The notes under the pieces: generated by a model
The model's database searches: none
Told to the model about the DNA's origin: nothing
The model's input: the letters and a program-made list of their open reading frames with translations, nothing else
Part shown: positions 7,594 through 14,885 of the stretch, in pieces
How positions within the stretch are numbered: position 1 is the first letter of the stretch
How the letters are laid out: every line of letters starts with the position of its first letter
Made by a program: the position numbers and the translations under genes
NCBI GenBank assembly: GCA_003529325.1
Contig: DPVW01000325.1
Span: 1-18,095, forward strand
Direction: 5' to 3'
DNA from: Candidatus Latescibacterota bacterium
GTDB taxonomy: Bacteria; Latescibacterota; UBA2968; UBA8231
Length of the DNA: 18,095 nucleotides

Positions 7594-9738
7594 TCAGGCC
7601 CGGCGAACCGAAGCCACAGGTGTTGCAGGGACGCCGGCATCACCGGTTTCGTTCCAGCCGATCAAGGGTGGCAATTGCAGGTCCGGTGCATCACCCCGAG
7701 CGATCTGCATCAACACCTGCTGCACGGACACCGCCGCCTCACCATCCCCCGGTTCGAGACGGACGTAGGTGCCATCGGACTGGCAGATCCGAGCCTTTGC
7801 CCGATCCGCCAGGCACAGCTGCAGAAAATGATGAATGCGTGCCTTGATGCCGTCGTCCTCGACGGGAAAAGCGACTTCGACACGATTGCGCAGATTGCGG
7901 TTCATCCAATCGGCGCTGCTGCACCAGATCTCGGGGTCGCCGCCATTGGCGAAATAGAAGACGCGGCTGTGCTCGAGATAACAACCGATAATGCTGGTGA
8001 CACGAATGCGCTCGGAAATACCCAACAGGCCGGGACGCAGGCAACAGATCCCACGCACGATGAGGTCGATCTCGACTCCGGCCATGGAGGCGCGATAGAG
8101 AGCACGAATGATCTTGGGGTCGATCAAGCCGTTCATCTTGGCAACGATCGCCGCCGGCCGACCAGCGCGTGCATGCTCTATCTCACCGTCAATACGAGTC
8201 AGCATGCCTGACATCAGTGTTGTCGGCGCCACCAGCAGCGTGCGGAAGGTTTCCGCGGAACGTGCCGTAAGCAGGTTGAAGACCTCGGCAACCTCTCGCG
8301 TCATGTCATCACGGGCCGTCAGCACGCCGATGTCGGTGTAGAAGCGTGCGGTCTCGTGGTTGTAGTTGCCCGTTCCCAGATGTACATATCGCCGCAGCCG
8401 GTCTTCGTCACGACGCACGAGCATGGACAACTTACAGTGCGTTTTCATGCCCAGCAGCCCGTAGACGACATGCACGCCACTCTCCTCCAACTGCTTGGCC
8501 CACTCGATGTTAGAGGCTTCGTCAAAACGCGCTTTCAATTCCACCAGGACCGTCACCTCTTTGCCCTGTTCGGCGGCGTCGATGAGAGCTTCTACAACCT
8601 GCGAATCCTCCCCCGTGCGATACAACGTCTGCTTGATCGCCAACACGTGTGGATCGCGTACCGCCATGCGGATGAAATCGATCACCGTGTTGAAGGATTC
8701 ATAAGGGTGGTGGAGCATCACATCACGCTCGCGCAGAGACTCGAAGAAGCGGTCAGGATCTGCTGGAAGACTCACCTCGACAGGAGAGAAGGGGGAGTCC
8801 TTCAACTCCGGCCGTTGCACCAGGTCGTAGATGGTGCTGATACGATTGAGGTTGACGGGTCCGTCGGCACGATAGACACGGTCCTCACTCAGCTCGAACT
8901 GGGTCGTCAAGAATCGCACGAGGCGTGGTGGCGCACGATCCTCGATCTCCAGTCGCACGACGTCCCCTTTGCGTCGGTTCTCCAACGATTCGGCGATCTC
9001 TTCCAGCAGGTTGTCGGCCTCTTCCTCGTTGACGTAGAGCTCGGAGTTGCGGGTGACACGAAAGGCACCACCGCCGGTGACCTGATACCCTTCGAACAAC
9101 TCACTGAGATGATGGGCGACGATGGCTGAGAGTGTCACCATGCGCAATTTGCCGTCGTCGGTGTCGGGCAGGCGCAAGATGCGTGGCAGGACGCGTGGAA
9201 CGGTGACAACACCGAGCGCGGTATGCCGGTCTTGCTGTAACAGGACACCGATGCAAAGCGCCTTGTTGAGCACACGAGGAAAGGGATGAGCCGGGTCGAT
9301 GACGATGGGTGTAAGGATCGGTTCGAGCTCGCCATGCCAGTATCGCCGGATGAAAGCCGGCTGCTCGCCTTGCAGATCTTCGACATCCAGTAGATGAATT
9401 CGTTGCCGCGCCAGAGCCGGCAACAATTCCTGGTTCCAGCAACGGTATTGGGCATCGACCAACTCGTGGGTCGTGCGGGCGATGGTAACAAGCTGCTCAT
9501 CGGGGGTCAGGCGGTCGGGACCGGTGCCGGCAACGCCGCTGTCCCTGACCTGAAGCAGGCCGGCGACACGAACCTCGAAGAATTCGTCCAGAATGCTGGC
9601 GACGATCCCGAGAAAGCGGACACGTTCGAGCAGGGGGTTGCTCTCGTCCAGGGCTTCCTCGAGTACGCGCCGGTTGAAATCGAGCCACGAGAGTTCGCGA
9701 TTGATGTAGTACTCAGGTCGGGATAGATCGACGGCCAC
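7594..9738 (-). CDS. ppk1: Polyphosphate kinase 1
   Basis: PPK1 reversibly transfers the terminal phosphate of ATP onto polyphosphate through a phosphohistidine intermediate. The 714-residue length and domain order fit the family: an N-terminal domain starting with INRELSWLDFNRRVLEEA (residues 12-29), a head domain with HPFPRVLNKAL (151-161), and two phospholipase-D-like C-terminal domains. Key motifs are HHPYESFNTV (343-352), KQTLYRTGEDS (369-379), VELKARFDEASNIEWA (399-414), and GMKTHCK (430-436), where His434 corresponds to the autophosphorylated histidine of E. coli PPK. YLEHSRVFYFANGGDPE (587-603) carries the second conserved histidine, His590. The start is GTG 9738; no good Shine-Dalgarno is visible, and a hairpin lies 15 bases upstream. 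The enzyme is often membrane-associated and linked to phosphate starvation, but I see no clear Pho box. It appears to lead the unit ppk1, GlmU-like, cysD, cysNC. Confidence 0.97.
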   Translation of the reverse strand: MAVDLSRPEYYINRELSWLDFNRRVLEEALDESNPLLERVRFLGIVASILDEFFEVRVAGLLQVRDSGVAGTGPDRLTPDEQLVTIARTTHELVDAQYRCWNQELLPALARQRIHLLDVEDLQGEQPAFIRRYWHGELEPILTPIVIDPAHPFPRVLNKALCIGVLLQQDRHTALGVVTVPRVLPRILRLPDTDDGKLRMVTLSAIVAHHLSELFEGYQVTGGGAFRVTRNSELYVNEEEADNLLEEIAESLENRRKGDVVRLEIEDRAPPRLVRFLTTQFELSEDRVYRADGPVNLNRISTIYDLVQRPELKDSPFSPVEVSLPADPDRFFESLRERDVMLHHPYESFNTVIDFIRMAVRDPHVLAIKQTLYRTGEDSQVVEALIDAAEQGKEVTVLVELKARFDEASNIEWAKQLEESGVHVVYGLLGMKTHCKLSMLVRRDEDRLRRYVHLGTGNYNHETARFYTDIGVLTARDDMTREVAEVFNLLTARSAETFRTLLVAPTTLMSGMLTRIDGEIEHARAGRPAAIVAKMNGLIDPKIIRALYRASMAGVEIDLIVRGICCLRPGLLGISERIRVTSIIGCYLEHSRVFYFANGGDPEIWCSSADWMNRNLRNRVEVAFPVEDDGIKARIHHFLQLCLADRAKARICQSDGTYVRLEPGDGEAAVSVQQVLMQIARGDAPDLQLPPLIGWNETGDAGVPATPVASVRRA

Positions 9739-9753
9739 GTGAATGTCCCAAAG

Positions 9754-9783
9754 AGGCGTAGGGGAAGCGTTCCTGTTACGCCT
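9754..9783 (-). terminator. Hairpin between the isomerase gene and ppk1 (terminator or 5' leader structure)
   Basis: AGGCGTA (9754-9760) and TACGCCT (9777-9783) are exact reverse complements. Inside them, GGAA and TTCC pair around a GCG loop, giving 11 Watson-Crick pairs around a small internal loop. On the minus strand it follows the isomerase gene by about 50 bases and ends 15 bases before the ppk1 GTG. There is no long T tract after it, only CTCTTTGG. It could be a weak terminator or a structure controlling ppk1 translation. Confidence 0.45.
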
Positions 9784-9830
9784 GTAAAGCTATGGAAATC
9801 AAGCAGATGGAGCAATTTTCCTGGACGGTC

Positions 9831-10679
9831 TCAACCTGCCGCTGGTGCCCACAGCCCCTCGATGAATCGGCGATCGAGTCTCGCATTTGCCAGCACCTGA
9901 GACAGATTGAAGGCCTCCCCTGCGGCAGGCACGATGGCGCGGGTAAACTCGATACAGAGGCTACCATCGAAGCCGGCGGCCTGGACGTGGGGCAGGAATC
10001 GGCGGTAGTCGGTCCAGTCGCCCTCTTCGAGTAAGGTCATGACACGGTCGTCGCCACGGTTCTGCACGTGCAGGTGCAGGACCCGGTCGCTGAGTGCGTC
10101 GAAGGTAGCGATCGCCTCGTCGGTGTCGTGTTCGGTGTAGGGTTGGAAGCAGATGCCGACATTGTCGTAACCCACCAGTGACTCCAGCAGACGGAGGGTG
10201 CCGGCAAGATCGTCGCAGAGGGTGCCGCCGTGGGTCTCGAAGGTAAGTGTCATGCCCTCTTCGCCTAGACGATCAGCCAGGGCCCGCAGGCGTTCGATGG
10301 TCCGTGCCCAGATCGCCTCGTCGGCTTTGGAGCTGGCGACCCGACCTGGGAAGATCTTGAAGAGCTCAGCGCCCAGCGTGGCGCTTACGGAGACCACTCG
10401 TTCCAGCTGCGCGATCTGTGCAGCATCCTCCGAGCCACTCAAGTGGAAGCTGGGGTAGGCGCCCACACCGAGGGCGCGCATCGATCTTGCGGCGATGCCT
10501 TCGGCGAGGGCGGCGACTGCACCGTCGTCGATGGTGTCCACATGGAAACCCCACAATTCCAGTTCTTTGAATCCCGCTTCATCGATCGGGTCGAGCAGGT
10601 CCACGAGGGGTTGGCTCAGGATGTGATCGGGCGTCCAGCGATTGGGTTCCAGCATGATGGTGTTCAATAGCAGGTCCAT
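9831..10679 (-). CDS. Sugar phosphate isomerase/epimerase-family TIM-barrel protein (block C)
   Basis: This 282-residue protein belongs to the xylose-isomerase-like TIM-barrel superfamily (AP endonuclease 2 family), cytoplasmic metal-dependent isomerases or epimerases of sugars and inositols. Candidate metal ligands are Glu148 in FETHGG (147-152), His202 or His204 in LHLHVQN (201-207), and Glu244 in CIEF (242-245). The usual second-ligand Asp or His region reads ICFQPY (176-181), with Gln179 at the expected position, so the site is not canonical. GFKELELWG (36-44) matches the first-strand motif of the family. ATG 10679 is preceded by a strong AGGAG (10685-10689 on this strand). The gene follows the medium-chain dehydrogenase by 19 bases and almost certainly shares its transcript. 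Its substrate may be the keto-sugar made or used by that dehydrogenase (inference). Confidence 0.88.
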   Translation of the reverse strand: MDLLLNTIMLEPNRWTPDHILSQPLVDLLDPIDEAGFKELELWGFHVDTIDDGAVAALAEGIAARSMRALGVGAYPSFHLSGSEDAAQIAQLERVVSVSATLGAELFKIFPGRVASSKADEAIWARTIERLRALADRLGEEGMTLTFETHGGTLCDDLAGTLRLLESLVGYDNVGICFQPYTEHDTDEAIATFDALSDRVLHLHVQNRGDDRVMTLLEEGDWTDYRRFLPHVQAAGFDGSLCIEFTRAIVPAAGEAFNLSQVLANARLDRRFIEGLWAPAAG

Positions 10680-10698
10680 CGGTTCTCCTTCTCCCTTC

Positions 10699-11727
10699 TC
10701 AGTCGAAGCGAACGCCCAACTTGACGTTGCTCTCAGGCTCGTGGGCGATTTTTGGATATTCGGTCAACAACGCATCGAAGGGCACCACGGGCTGCAGGAT
10801 CGATGCACAACGTAGTGTGCCATCACACAGCAGGCGCCAGGCCACCTCCTGAAGACGGGCCTCGTTCCAGTTCGGATGTTCCGGGTTCGGTTCGGAGCAA
10901 GCACGTGAGAAGATGATCGACGGGCGGTTGAAGTGGGCTTCAGCCCCGAAATCGAGTCCGGCAGGATAGGCCCCCGGCCACGCGCCAGCGACGACGGTGC
11001 CGAGATAGGCGACGCCACGTAGGGCCTGTTGCAACGCCAGGTGGTGGCCGCTGTACTCGATGCAGACATCGGCACCGCGCCCCGCAGTAGCCTGCCGGAG
11101 TTCGCGCCCCGCGTCGTCAGCCGTGGGGTCGATGAGGAGATCGGCGCCACATTGACCGGCCACCTGTCGTCGCAGGGGGATGGGATCGATACCGATCACG
11201 GGATGGGCGCCGGCATGGCGTGCCAACTGCAGGGCGAGCAGTCCGATCGCACCGAGACCGAAGACGGCAACGGCATCGCCTACCCGAACGTGTCCGTCCC
11301 GGATCGCGCCGATAGCGAAATTGGCGGGGTCGAGACAGACCGCCGCCTGCCAGGGCACGTCAGAGGGAAGAAGACGTACCCGCGAGGATTCCCAGACATG
11401 CTCCTGGCGCAGGGGGCCGTGTCCGAAGACGGTGTCTCCGGGGGTGAAGCCGGTGACATCGGCGCCGACTTCAAGCACTTCACCGACACACATATTTCCC
11501 AGCGGTGCGGGGTAGGAGATCATCTGCTGCTGGCCGTCGAACAGGCGCGTTTGGTTGTCATATCCCCCGCGAGGTCCGGCGTACCCCTTGAACAGTGCCA
11601 TCTCGGTGCCGTGTTTGACCGCTCCCCACAGGCTACGCACGCGCATCTGCGTCGATGTCGGTGTGGGCAGGTCGATGTCACCAAAGCTGACCTCTTCACG
11701 GGCTGTGGCGAGCAATTGCCGAGTCAT
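10699..11727 (-). CDS. Medium-chain (zinc-type family) alcohol dehydrogenase-like oxidoreductase
   Basis: This 342-residue member of the medium-chain dehydrogenase/reductase superfamily oxidises an alcohol, probably a polyol or sugar, with NAD(P). It shows a GroES-like N-terminal half with the GTEM motif at 40-43 and GEVLEVGADVTGFTPGDTVFG (82-102). A Rossmann fold follows, with GLGAIG at 157-162 and an acidic GIDP (179-182) that suggests NAD preference. The usual zinc ligands are missing: the CGTD cysteine position reads AVKHGTE, the GHE position reads GNM, and there is no four-cysteine structural zinc loop. It may therefore be a zinc-free relative, as in BchC-like or quinone-reductase-like enzymes. 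The frame is open upstream to 11817, but ATG 11727 is chosen because it starts the domain and follows a GAGGGGGAG ribosome binding site. It diverges from the D-2-hydroxyacid dehydrogenase gene and leads a two-gene unit with the isomerase. Confidence 0.9.
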   Translation of the reverse strand: MTRQLLATAREEVSFGDIDLPTPTSTQMRVRSLWGAVKHGTEMALFKGYAGPRGGYDNQTRLFDGQQQMISYPAPLGNMCVGEVLEVGADVTGFTPGDTVFGHGPLRQEHVWESSRVRLLPSDVPWQAAVCLDPANFAIGAIRDGHVRVGDAVAVFGLGAIGLLALQLARHAGAHPVIGIDPIPLRRQVAGQCGADLLIDPTADDAGRELRQATAGRGADVCIEYSGHHLALQQALRGVAYLGTVVAGAWPGAYPAGLDFGAEAHFNRPSIIFSRACSEPNPEHPNWNEARLQEVAWRLLCDGTLRCASILQPVVPFDALLTEYPKIAHEPESNVKLGVRFD

Positions 11728-11780
11728 ATCTCCCCCTCTAATACCGGTTTCTTTGACAGGTTCTGACGGCGCCTGTTGTT

Positions 11781-11795
11781 TTGCAGCCGCTGCAA
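11781..11795. promoter_or_regulatory. Perfect 15-bp palindrome, candidate operator
   Basis: TTGCAGC, one C, GCTGCAA is a perfect inverted repeat with 7-base arms, centred in the 137-bp gap between two divergent dehydrogenase genes. On the plus strand it overlaps a weak candidate -35 (TTGCAG, 11781-11786) that has TAGTAA (11804-11809) at exactly 17-base spacing. This is a typical place for a repressor site serving both directions. No regulator gene is in the window, so the protein is unknown. Confidence 0.5.
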
Positions 11796-11842
11796 TGAAG
11801 CAATAGTAACCCGACAACCCTAGCGAACCAGACTCCTCTTCC

Positions 11843-11858
11843 CCAATTTAAGAATTGG
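11843..11858. promoter_or_regulatory. Inverted repeat 6 bp before the D-2-hydroxyacid dehydrogenase start
   Basis: CCAATT, TAAG, AATTGG is a perfect dyad with 6-base arms and a 4-base centre. It ends six bases before the ATG at 11865 and occupies the place where a ribosome binding site would be expected; none is otherwise clear. It may be an operator, or an RNA stem controlling initiation. Confidence 0.4.
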
Positions 11859-11864
11859 TCGACA

Positions 11865-12830
11865 ATGTCCGAAGGCGTCAACATTCTCGTCCCCGGCGAC
11901 GATCCACCGCAGATCGCCGATTCGCCGCAGCTCGATCGGCTGCAGTCCTATGGCGATGTCACGTTGCACACGACTCGCCCCTCGGGCAAGGCCGAACAGA
12001 TCGACAGAGCGCGTGATTTTCAGGTGGTCATCAATTCGAGAGGCTCCACGACCTGGAGAGAGCCGGAGCTGCGCGCCCTGCCCGATCTGAAGATGATCAC
12101 GACCTGTTCGATCGGCACGGACATGATCGACCTCGCGGCGGCGAAACAACTCGGCATCGTCGTGTCGAACCAGCCGGGGCGGACCGCTCCGGTGGTGGCG
12201 GAGCACATGTTCGGTTTGCTGTTCAGTATCGCCAAGCGCGCTGCTTTCCAAACCGCCGAGATCCGTGCGCACCGGTGGACGAGACGCATGAATCTCGGTG
12301 TGCAGGGCAAGATTCTGGGCATTGTCGGTGTGGGCAACATCGGTGCCGAAATGGCACGCCTCGGGCAAGCCATGGGCATGGACGTCATCGCCTGGACTTT
12401 CCACCCGACCGCGGAGCGGGCGCAAAAACTGGGTGTGCGTTTCGTCGAGTTGGATGAGTTACTCGAGCAGTCGGATTACGTGAGTCTGCACGTGGCGCTG
12501 ACGGATGACACCCACCACCTCATCGGCGAGTCGCAATTGGCGCGTATGAAATCGGAGGCGGTACTGCTCAATGGCGCCCGCGGCGCCGTCGTCGATCTCG
12601 ACGCCCTCGCGCGGGCCCTGGATAGCGGGCATCTGGCTGGCGCCGGTCTCGACGTTTTTCCCGATGAACCTTTCGAGGTCGATCATCCCATCAAACAATG
12701 CGAGCAGGTGGTGCTCACACCGCACGCCGCGGATCAGACACCAGAGGGTGTCGATCTACTCAATGGCGGCGCCGTGGACAACGTCATCGCCTTTCTCGAG
12801 GGCAAACCGCAGAACAACGTCGCCGTGTGA
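11865..12830 (+). CDS. D-isomer-specific 2-hydroxyacid dehydrogenase family protein
   Basis: This 321-residue protein reduces a 2-keto acid to the D-2-hydroxyacid, or the reverse, with NAD(P)H; phosphoglycerate and glyoxylate/hydroxypyruvate dehydrogenases are relatives. The NAD-binding motif GVGNIG is at 155-160. The full catalytic triad is present: Arg239 in NGARGAVVD (236-244), Glu268 in LDVFPDEPF (262-270), and His287 in TPHAAD (285-290). The N-terminal substrate domain has ITTCSIGTDMID (78-89) and NQPGRTAPVVAEH (102-114), typical of the family. The second Rossmann strand ends in ...AWTFHPTAERA (176-186) without a clear acidic residue, so NADP may be used (inference). ATG 11865 is preceded by a palindrome and no strong ribosome binding site. 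It leads the plus-strand unit with the isomerase and glycosyltransferase. The biological substrate is unknown. Confidence 0.94.
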   Translation: MSEGVNILVPGDDPPQIADSPQLDRLQSYGDVTLHTTRPSGKAEQIDRARDFQVVINSRGSTTWREPELRALPDLKMITTCSIGTDMIDLAAAKQLGIVVSNQPGRTAPVVAEHMFGLLFSIAKRAAFQTAEIRAHRWTRRMNLGVQGKILGIVGVGNIGAEMARLGQAMGMDVIAWTFHPTAERAQKLGVRFVELDELLEQSDYVSLHVALTDDTHHLIGESQLARMKSEAVLLNGARGAVVDLDALARALDSGHLAGAGLDVFPDEPFEVDHPIKQCEQVVLTPHAADQTPEGVDLLNGGAVDNVIAFLEGKPQNNVAV

Positions 12831-12850
12831 CGTATCGATAAGGAGAGATC

Positions 12851-13693
12851 ATGTTCACTTCACTGAGTCCTGGAGCGATCGGCGTCAAAGTCGACGGTCT
12901 GCAAGAGGGGCTGGCACTGGCGGCAAAGCACGGTTTTTCCGGATACCATTTCGGCATTGGCGAGGCCGCTCAACTCGGCGCGACGCGTGTCCTGGAGTTG
13001 GCCGGAGAGGCGGGTGTACGCCTCTCGGCATTTGGGTTACCCCTCGATTTTCGCAGCGATGAGGCCGCTTTCGAGCAGGATCTGGCCGCCTTGCCGGCAT
13101 TGGCACAAGTCGCTGCCGATCTCGATGTGGGGCGCACGGCGACATGGATCACGCCAGCCTCAGAGGAGTTGAATTTTGCTGACAATCTCGCCCTGCACGC
13201 ACGTCGCCTGCAGCCGGCGGTGGCGATCCTTGCCGATCAGGGCATTCGTCTCGGCCTCGAATATGTGGGGCCGAAAACGAGTCGTGACGGGAAGAAGCAC
13301 GACTTCGTGCATTGCATGGATCAGATGAGTGAACTGTGCGGCGCCGTGGGTGACAACTGTGGGTATCTGTTGGACGCCTGGCACTGGTATACGGCTCACG
13401 AAGACGCTTCGCATCTGCAGCGCCTGTCTCCGGATCAGGTCGTCGACGTGCATGTCAACGACGCTCCGGAGAGGTCCGTGGACGAACAGATAGACAACCA
13501 GCGCTGCCTGCCCGGGGAGACCGGCGTGATCGATATCTCGACCTTTCTCGGTTCGCTCAAACAGATCGGCTACGACGGTCCCGTGATGGTGGAACCCTTC
13601 AGTCAGCCCCTGCGCGAGATGGCTGCCGATGACGCCTGTGCGGCGACGATGACCGCCCTTGATCGAGTGTTCGTAGAATCGGGACTTGCTTAG
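12851..13693 (+). CDS. Sugar phosphate isomerase/epimerase-family TIM-barrel protein (block D)
   Basis: This 280-residue protein is a second xylose-isomerase-like TIM-barrel enzyme, distinct from the one at 9831-10679. All four expected metal ligands are visible: Glu137 in LGLEYVGPKT (134-143), Asp175 in LLDAWHWYTA (173-182), His201 in VDVHVNDAP (198-206), and Glu248 in VMVEPF (245-250). This pattern is that of an active isomerase or epimerase, for example of a keto-sugar or inosose. ATG 12851 has an AAGGAGAG ribosome binding site just upstream (12840-12847). It follows the D-2-hydroxyacid dehydrogenase by 20 bases, and the glycosyltransferase begins at its end, so the three genes are likely co-transcribed. 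The substrate cannot be deduced from sequence. Confidence 0.92.
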   Translation: MFTSLSPGAIGVKVDGLQEGLALAAKHGFSGYHFGIGEAAQLGATRVLELAGEAGVRLSAFGLPLDFRSDEAAFEQDLAALPALAQVAADLDVGRTATWITPASEELNFADNLALHARRLQPAVAILADQGIRLGLEYVGPKTSRDGKKHDFVHCMDQMSELCGAVGDNCGYLLDAWHWYTAHEDASHLQRLSPDQVVDVHVNDAPERSVDEQIDNQRCLPGETGVIDISTFLGSLKQIGYDGPVMVEPFSQPLREMAADDACAATMTALDRVFVESGLA

Positions 13694-13694
13694 T

Positions 13695-14879
13695 GTGCTC
13701 CGCGTCGCTCACGTTGTTCCCACCGATCGTATCACCTGGCTGTTGCTGCGGCGTCGACTGACCCGCCTCGTCGCCGCTGGCTGTGAGATTCACGTGCTCT
13801 GCGGCCGCGCACCCGACTCGGGCGTCGCCGATGGCGTCGACTATGAGACGAGGCTCCGCAACCTCGGATTTCACCTGCACTACCTGCCCTTCGAGCGTGA
13901 GATTGCACCTGTCACCGACAGCCGCTGCGCGGTGGCATTGTATGCCGAATTCCGCCGCGGCGGTTATGACATCATCCATTCGCACAATCCAAAGGGTGGG
14001 CTCCTTGGTCCACCGGTCGCGCAACTGGCAGGTGTTGTTCAGGTGTTGCATACCGTGCACGGCTTTCTGTTCCACGATCACGTCGCGGGTCTGCACCGTC
14101 TGGCCGCACTGGCTGCCGAACGCTGGACGGCGGCATGGTCGGATCATCTCCTATTTCAATCGGAGGAGGATCTGGAGTTCGCCAGAGTGCACCGGTTCAA
14201 AAGTGCCGGACGTCTGCATCTGGTCGGCAATGGGGTGGATGAGACGTATTTCGATGCGGCAGCCGATCCGGCCGCGGGCGACAGAATTCGCGCCAGCCTC
14301 GGATGGGGCCCGGATGATCTCGTCATCGGCACGGTCGGTCGTGTGGTCGAAGAGAAGGGTTACCTGGAGTTTTTTGCTATGGCCGAACGCGTCGCCCACA
14401 CGCAACCATCGGCACGTTTTCTGATCGTTGGACTCTTCGAACCGGAACAATCCGACGCCGTCGATCCCTTTGCGTTGGCACGATCACACGGTATCGAGGA
14501 TCGTTGCCAGATTCTGCAGGGCCGTGACGACATGCCGGCGCTGTACAGCGCGATGGACATCTTCGTCCTGGCCTCTCATAGGGAGGGCCTGTCGAAGTCG
14601 TTACTGGAAGCGACGGCGATGTCCCTGCCCACGGTCACGTGTGATATTCGTGGCTGCCGTGAGATCGTCGTCGACGGAGAAACCGGGATGCTGACGCCAG
14701 TGCGAGATGCGGTGGGTCTGGCGCAGTCCGTAACGTTCTTGGCCGGCGATCCTGCCCGCCGCCAGCGCTTGGGGGAGGCGGGCCGACAGCGCGTCAGGGC
14801 GCAGTACACGGAGACGGCCGTGGCCCAGCGGATCATGGACATCTACAGCGCCTTGACTCCCACACCTAGGCACAGCTGA
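13695..14879 (+). CDS. Glycosyltransferase family 4 protein
   Basis: This protein of about 394 residues is a retaining GT-B glycosyltransferase of the GT4 type, which moves a sugar from a nucleotide donor to an acceptor, usually at the inner face of the membrane during polysaccharide or glycolipid synthesis. Landmarks are YDIIHSHNPKGGLLGP (91-106), VLHTVHGFLFHD (117-128), GTVGRVVEEKGYLEF (212-226), and the EX7E motif EGLSKSLLE (Glu297, Glu305), followed by CREIVVDGETGMLTP (321-335). No membrane segment is evident. GTG 13695 is preferred because it gives the usual MLRVAHVV N-terminus one base after the previous stop; TTG 13686, overlapping that gene, is the alternative. Its place behind two small-molecule sugar enzymes is unusual for a polysaccharide gene. 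It ends 6 bases from the convergent DUF4432 gene. Confidence 0.93.
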   Translation: MLRVAHVVPTDRITWLLLRRRLTRLVAAGCEIHVLCGRAPDSGVADGVDYETRLRNLGFHLHYLPFEREIAPVTDSRCAVALYAEFRRGGYDIIHSHNPKGGLLGPPVAQLAGVVQVLHTVHGFLFHDHVAGLHRLAALAAERWTAAWSDHLLFQSEEDLEFARVHRFKSAGRLHLVGNGVDETYFDAAADPAAGDRIRASLGWGPDDLVIGTVGRVVEEKGYLEFFAMAERVAHTQPSARFLIVGLFEPEQSDAVDPFALARSHGIEDRCQILQGRDDMPALYSAMDIFVLASHREGLSKSLLEATAMSLPTVTCDIRGCREIVVDGETGMLTPVRDAVGLAQSVTFLAGDPARRQRLGEAGRQRVRAQYTETAVAQRIMDIYSALTPTPRHS

Positions 14880-14885
14880 AGAGGC

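Noticed and set aside
8356..9129. Plus-strand open frame opposite ppk1
   Set aside because: It is a shadow of the ppk1 catalytic region, which is conserved on the minus strand.
11728..11817. N-terminal extension of the medium-chain dehydrogenase
   Set aside because: It runs through the palindrome at 11781-11795. The ATG at 11727 has a good ribosome binding site and starts the domain.
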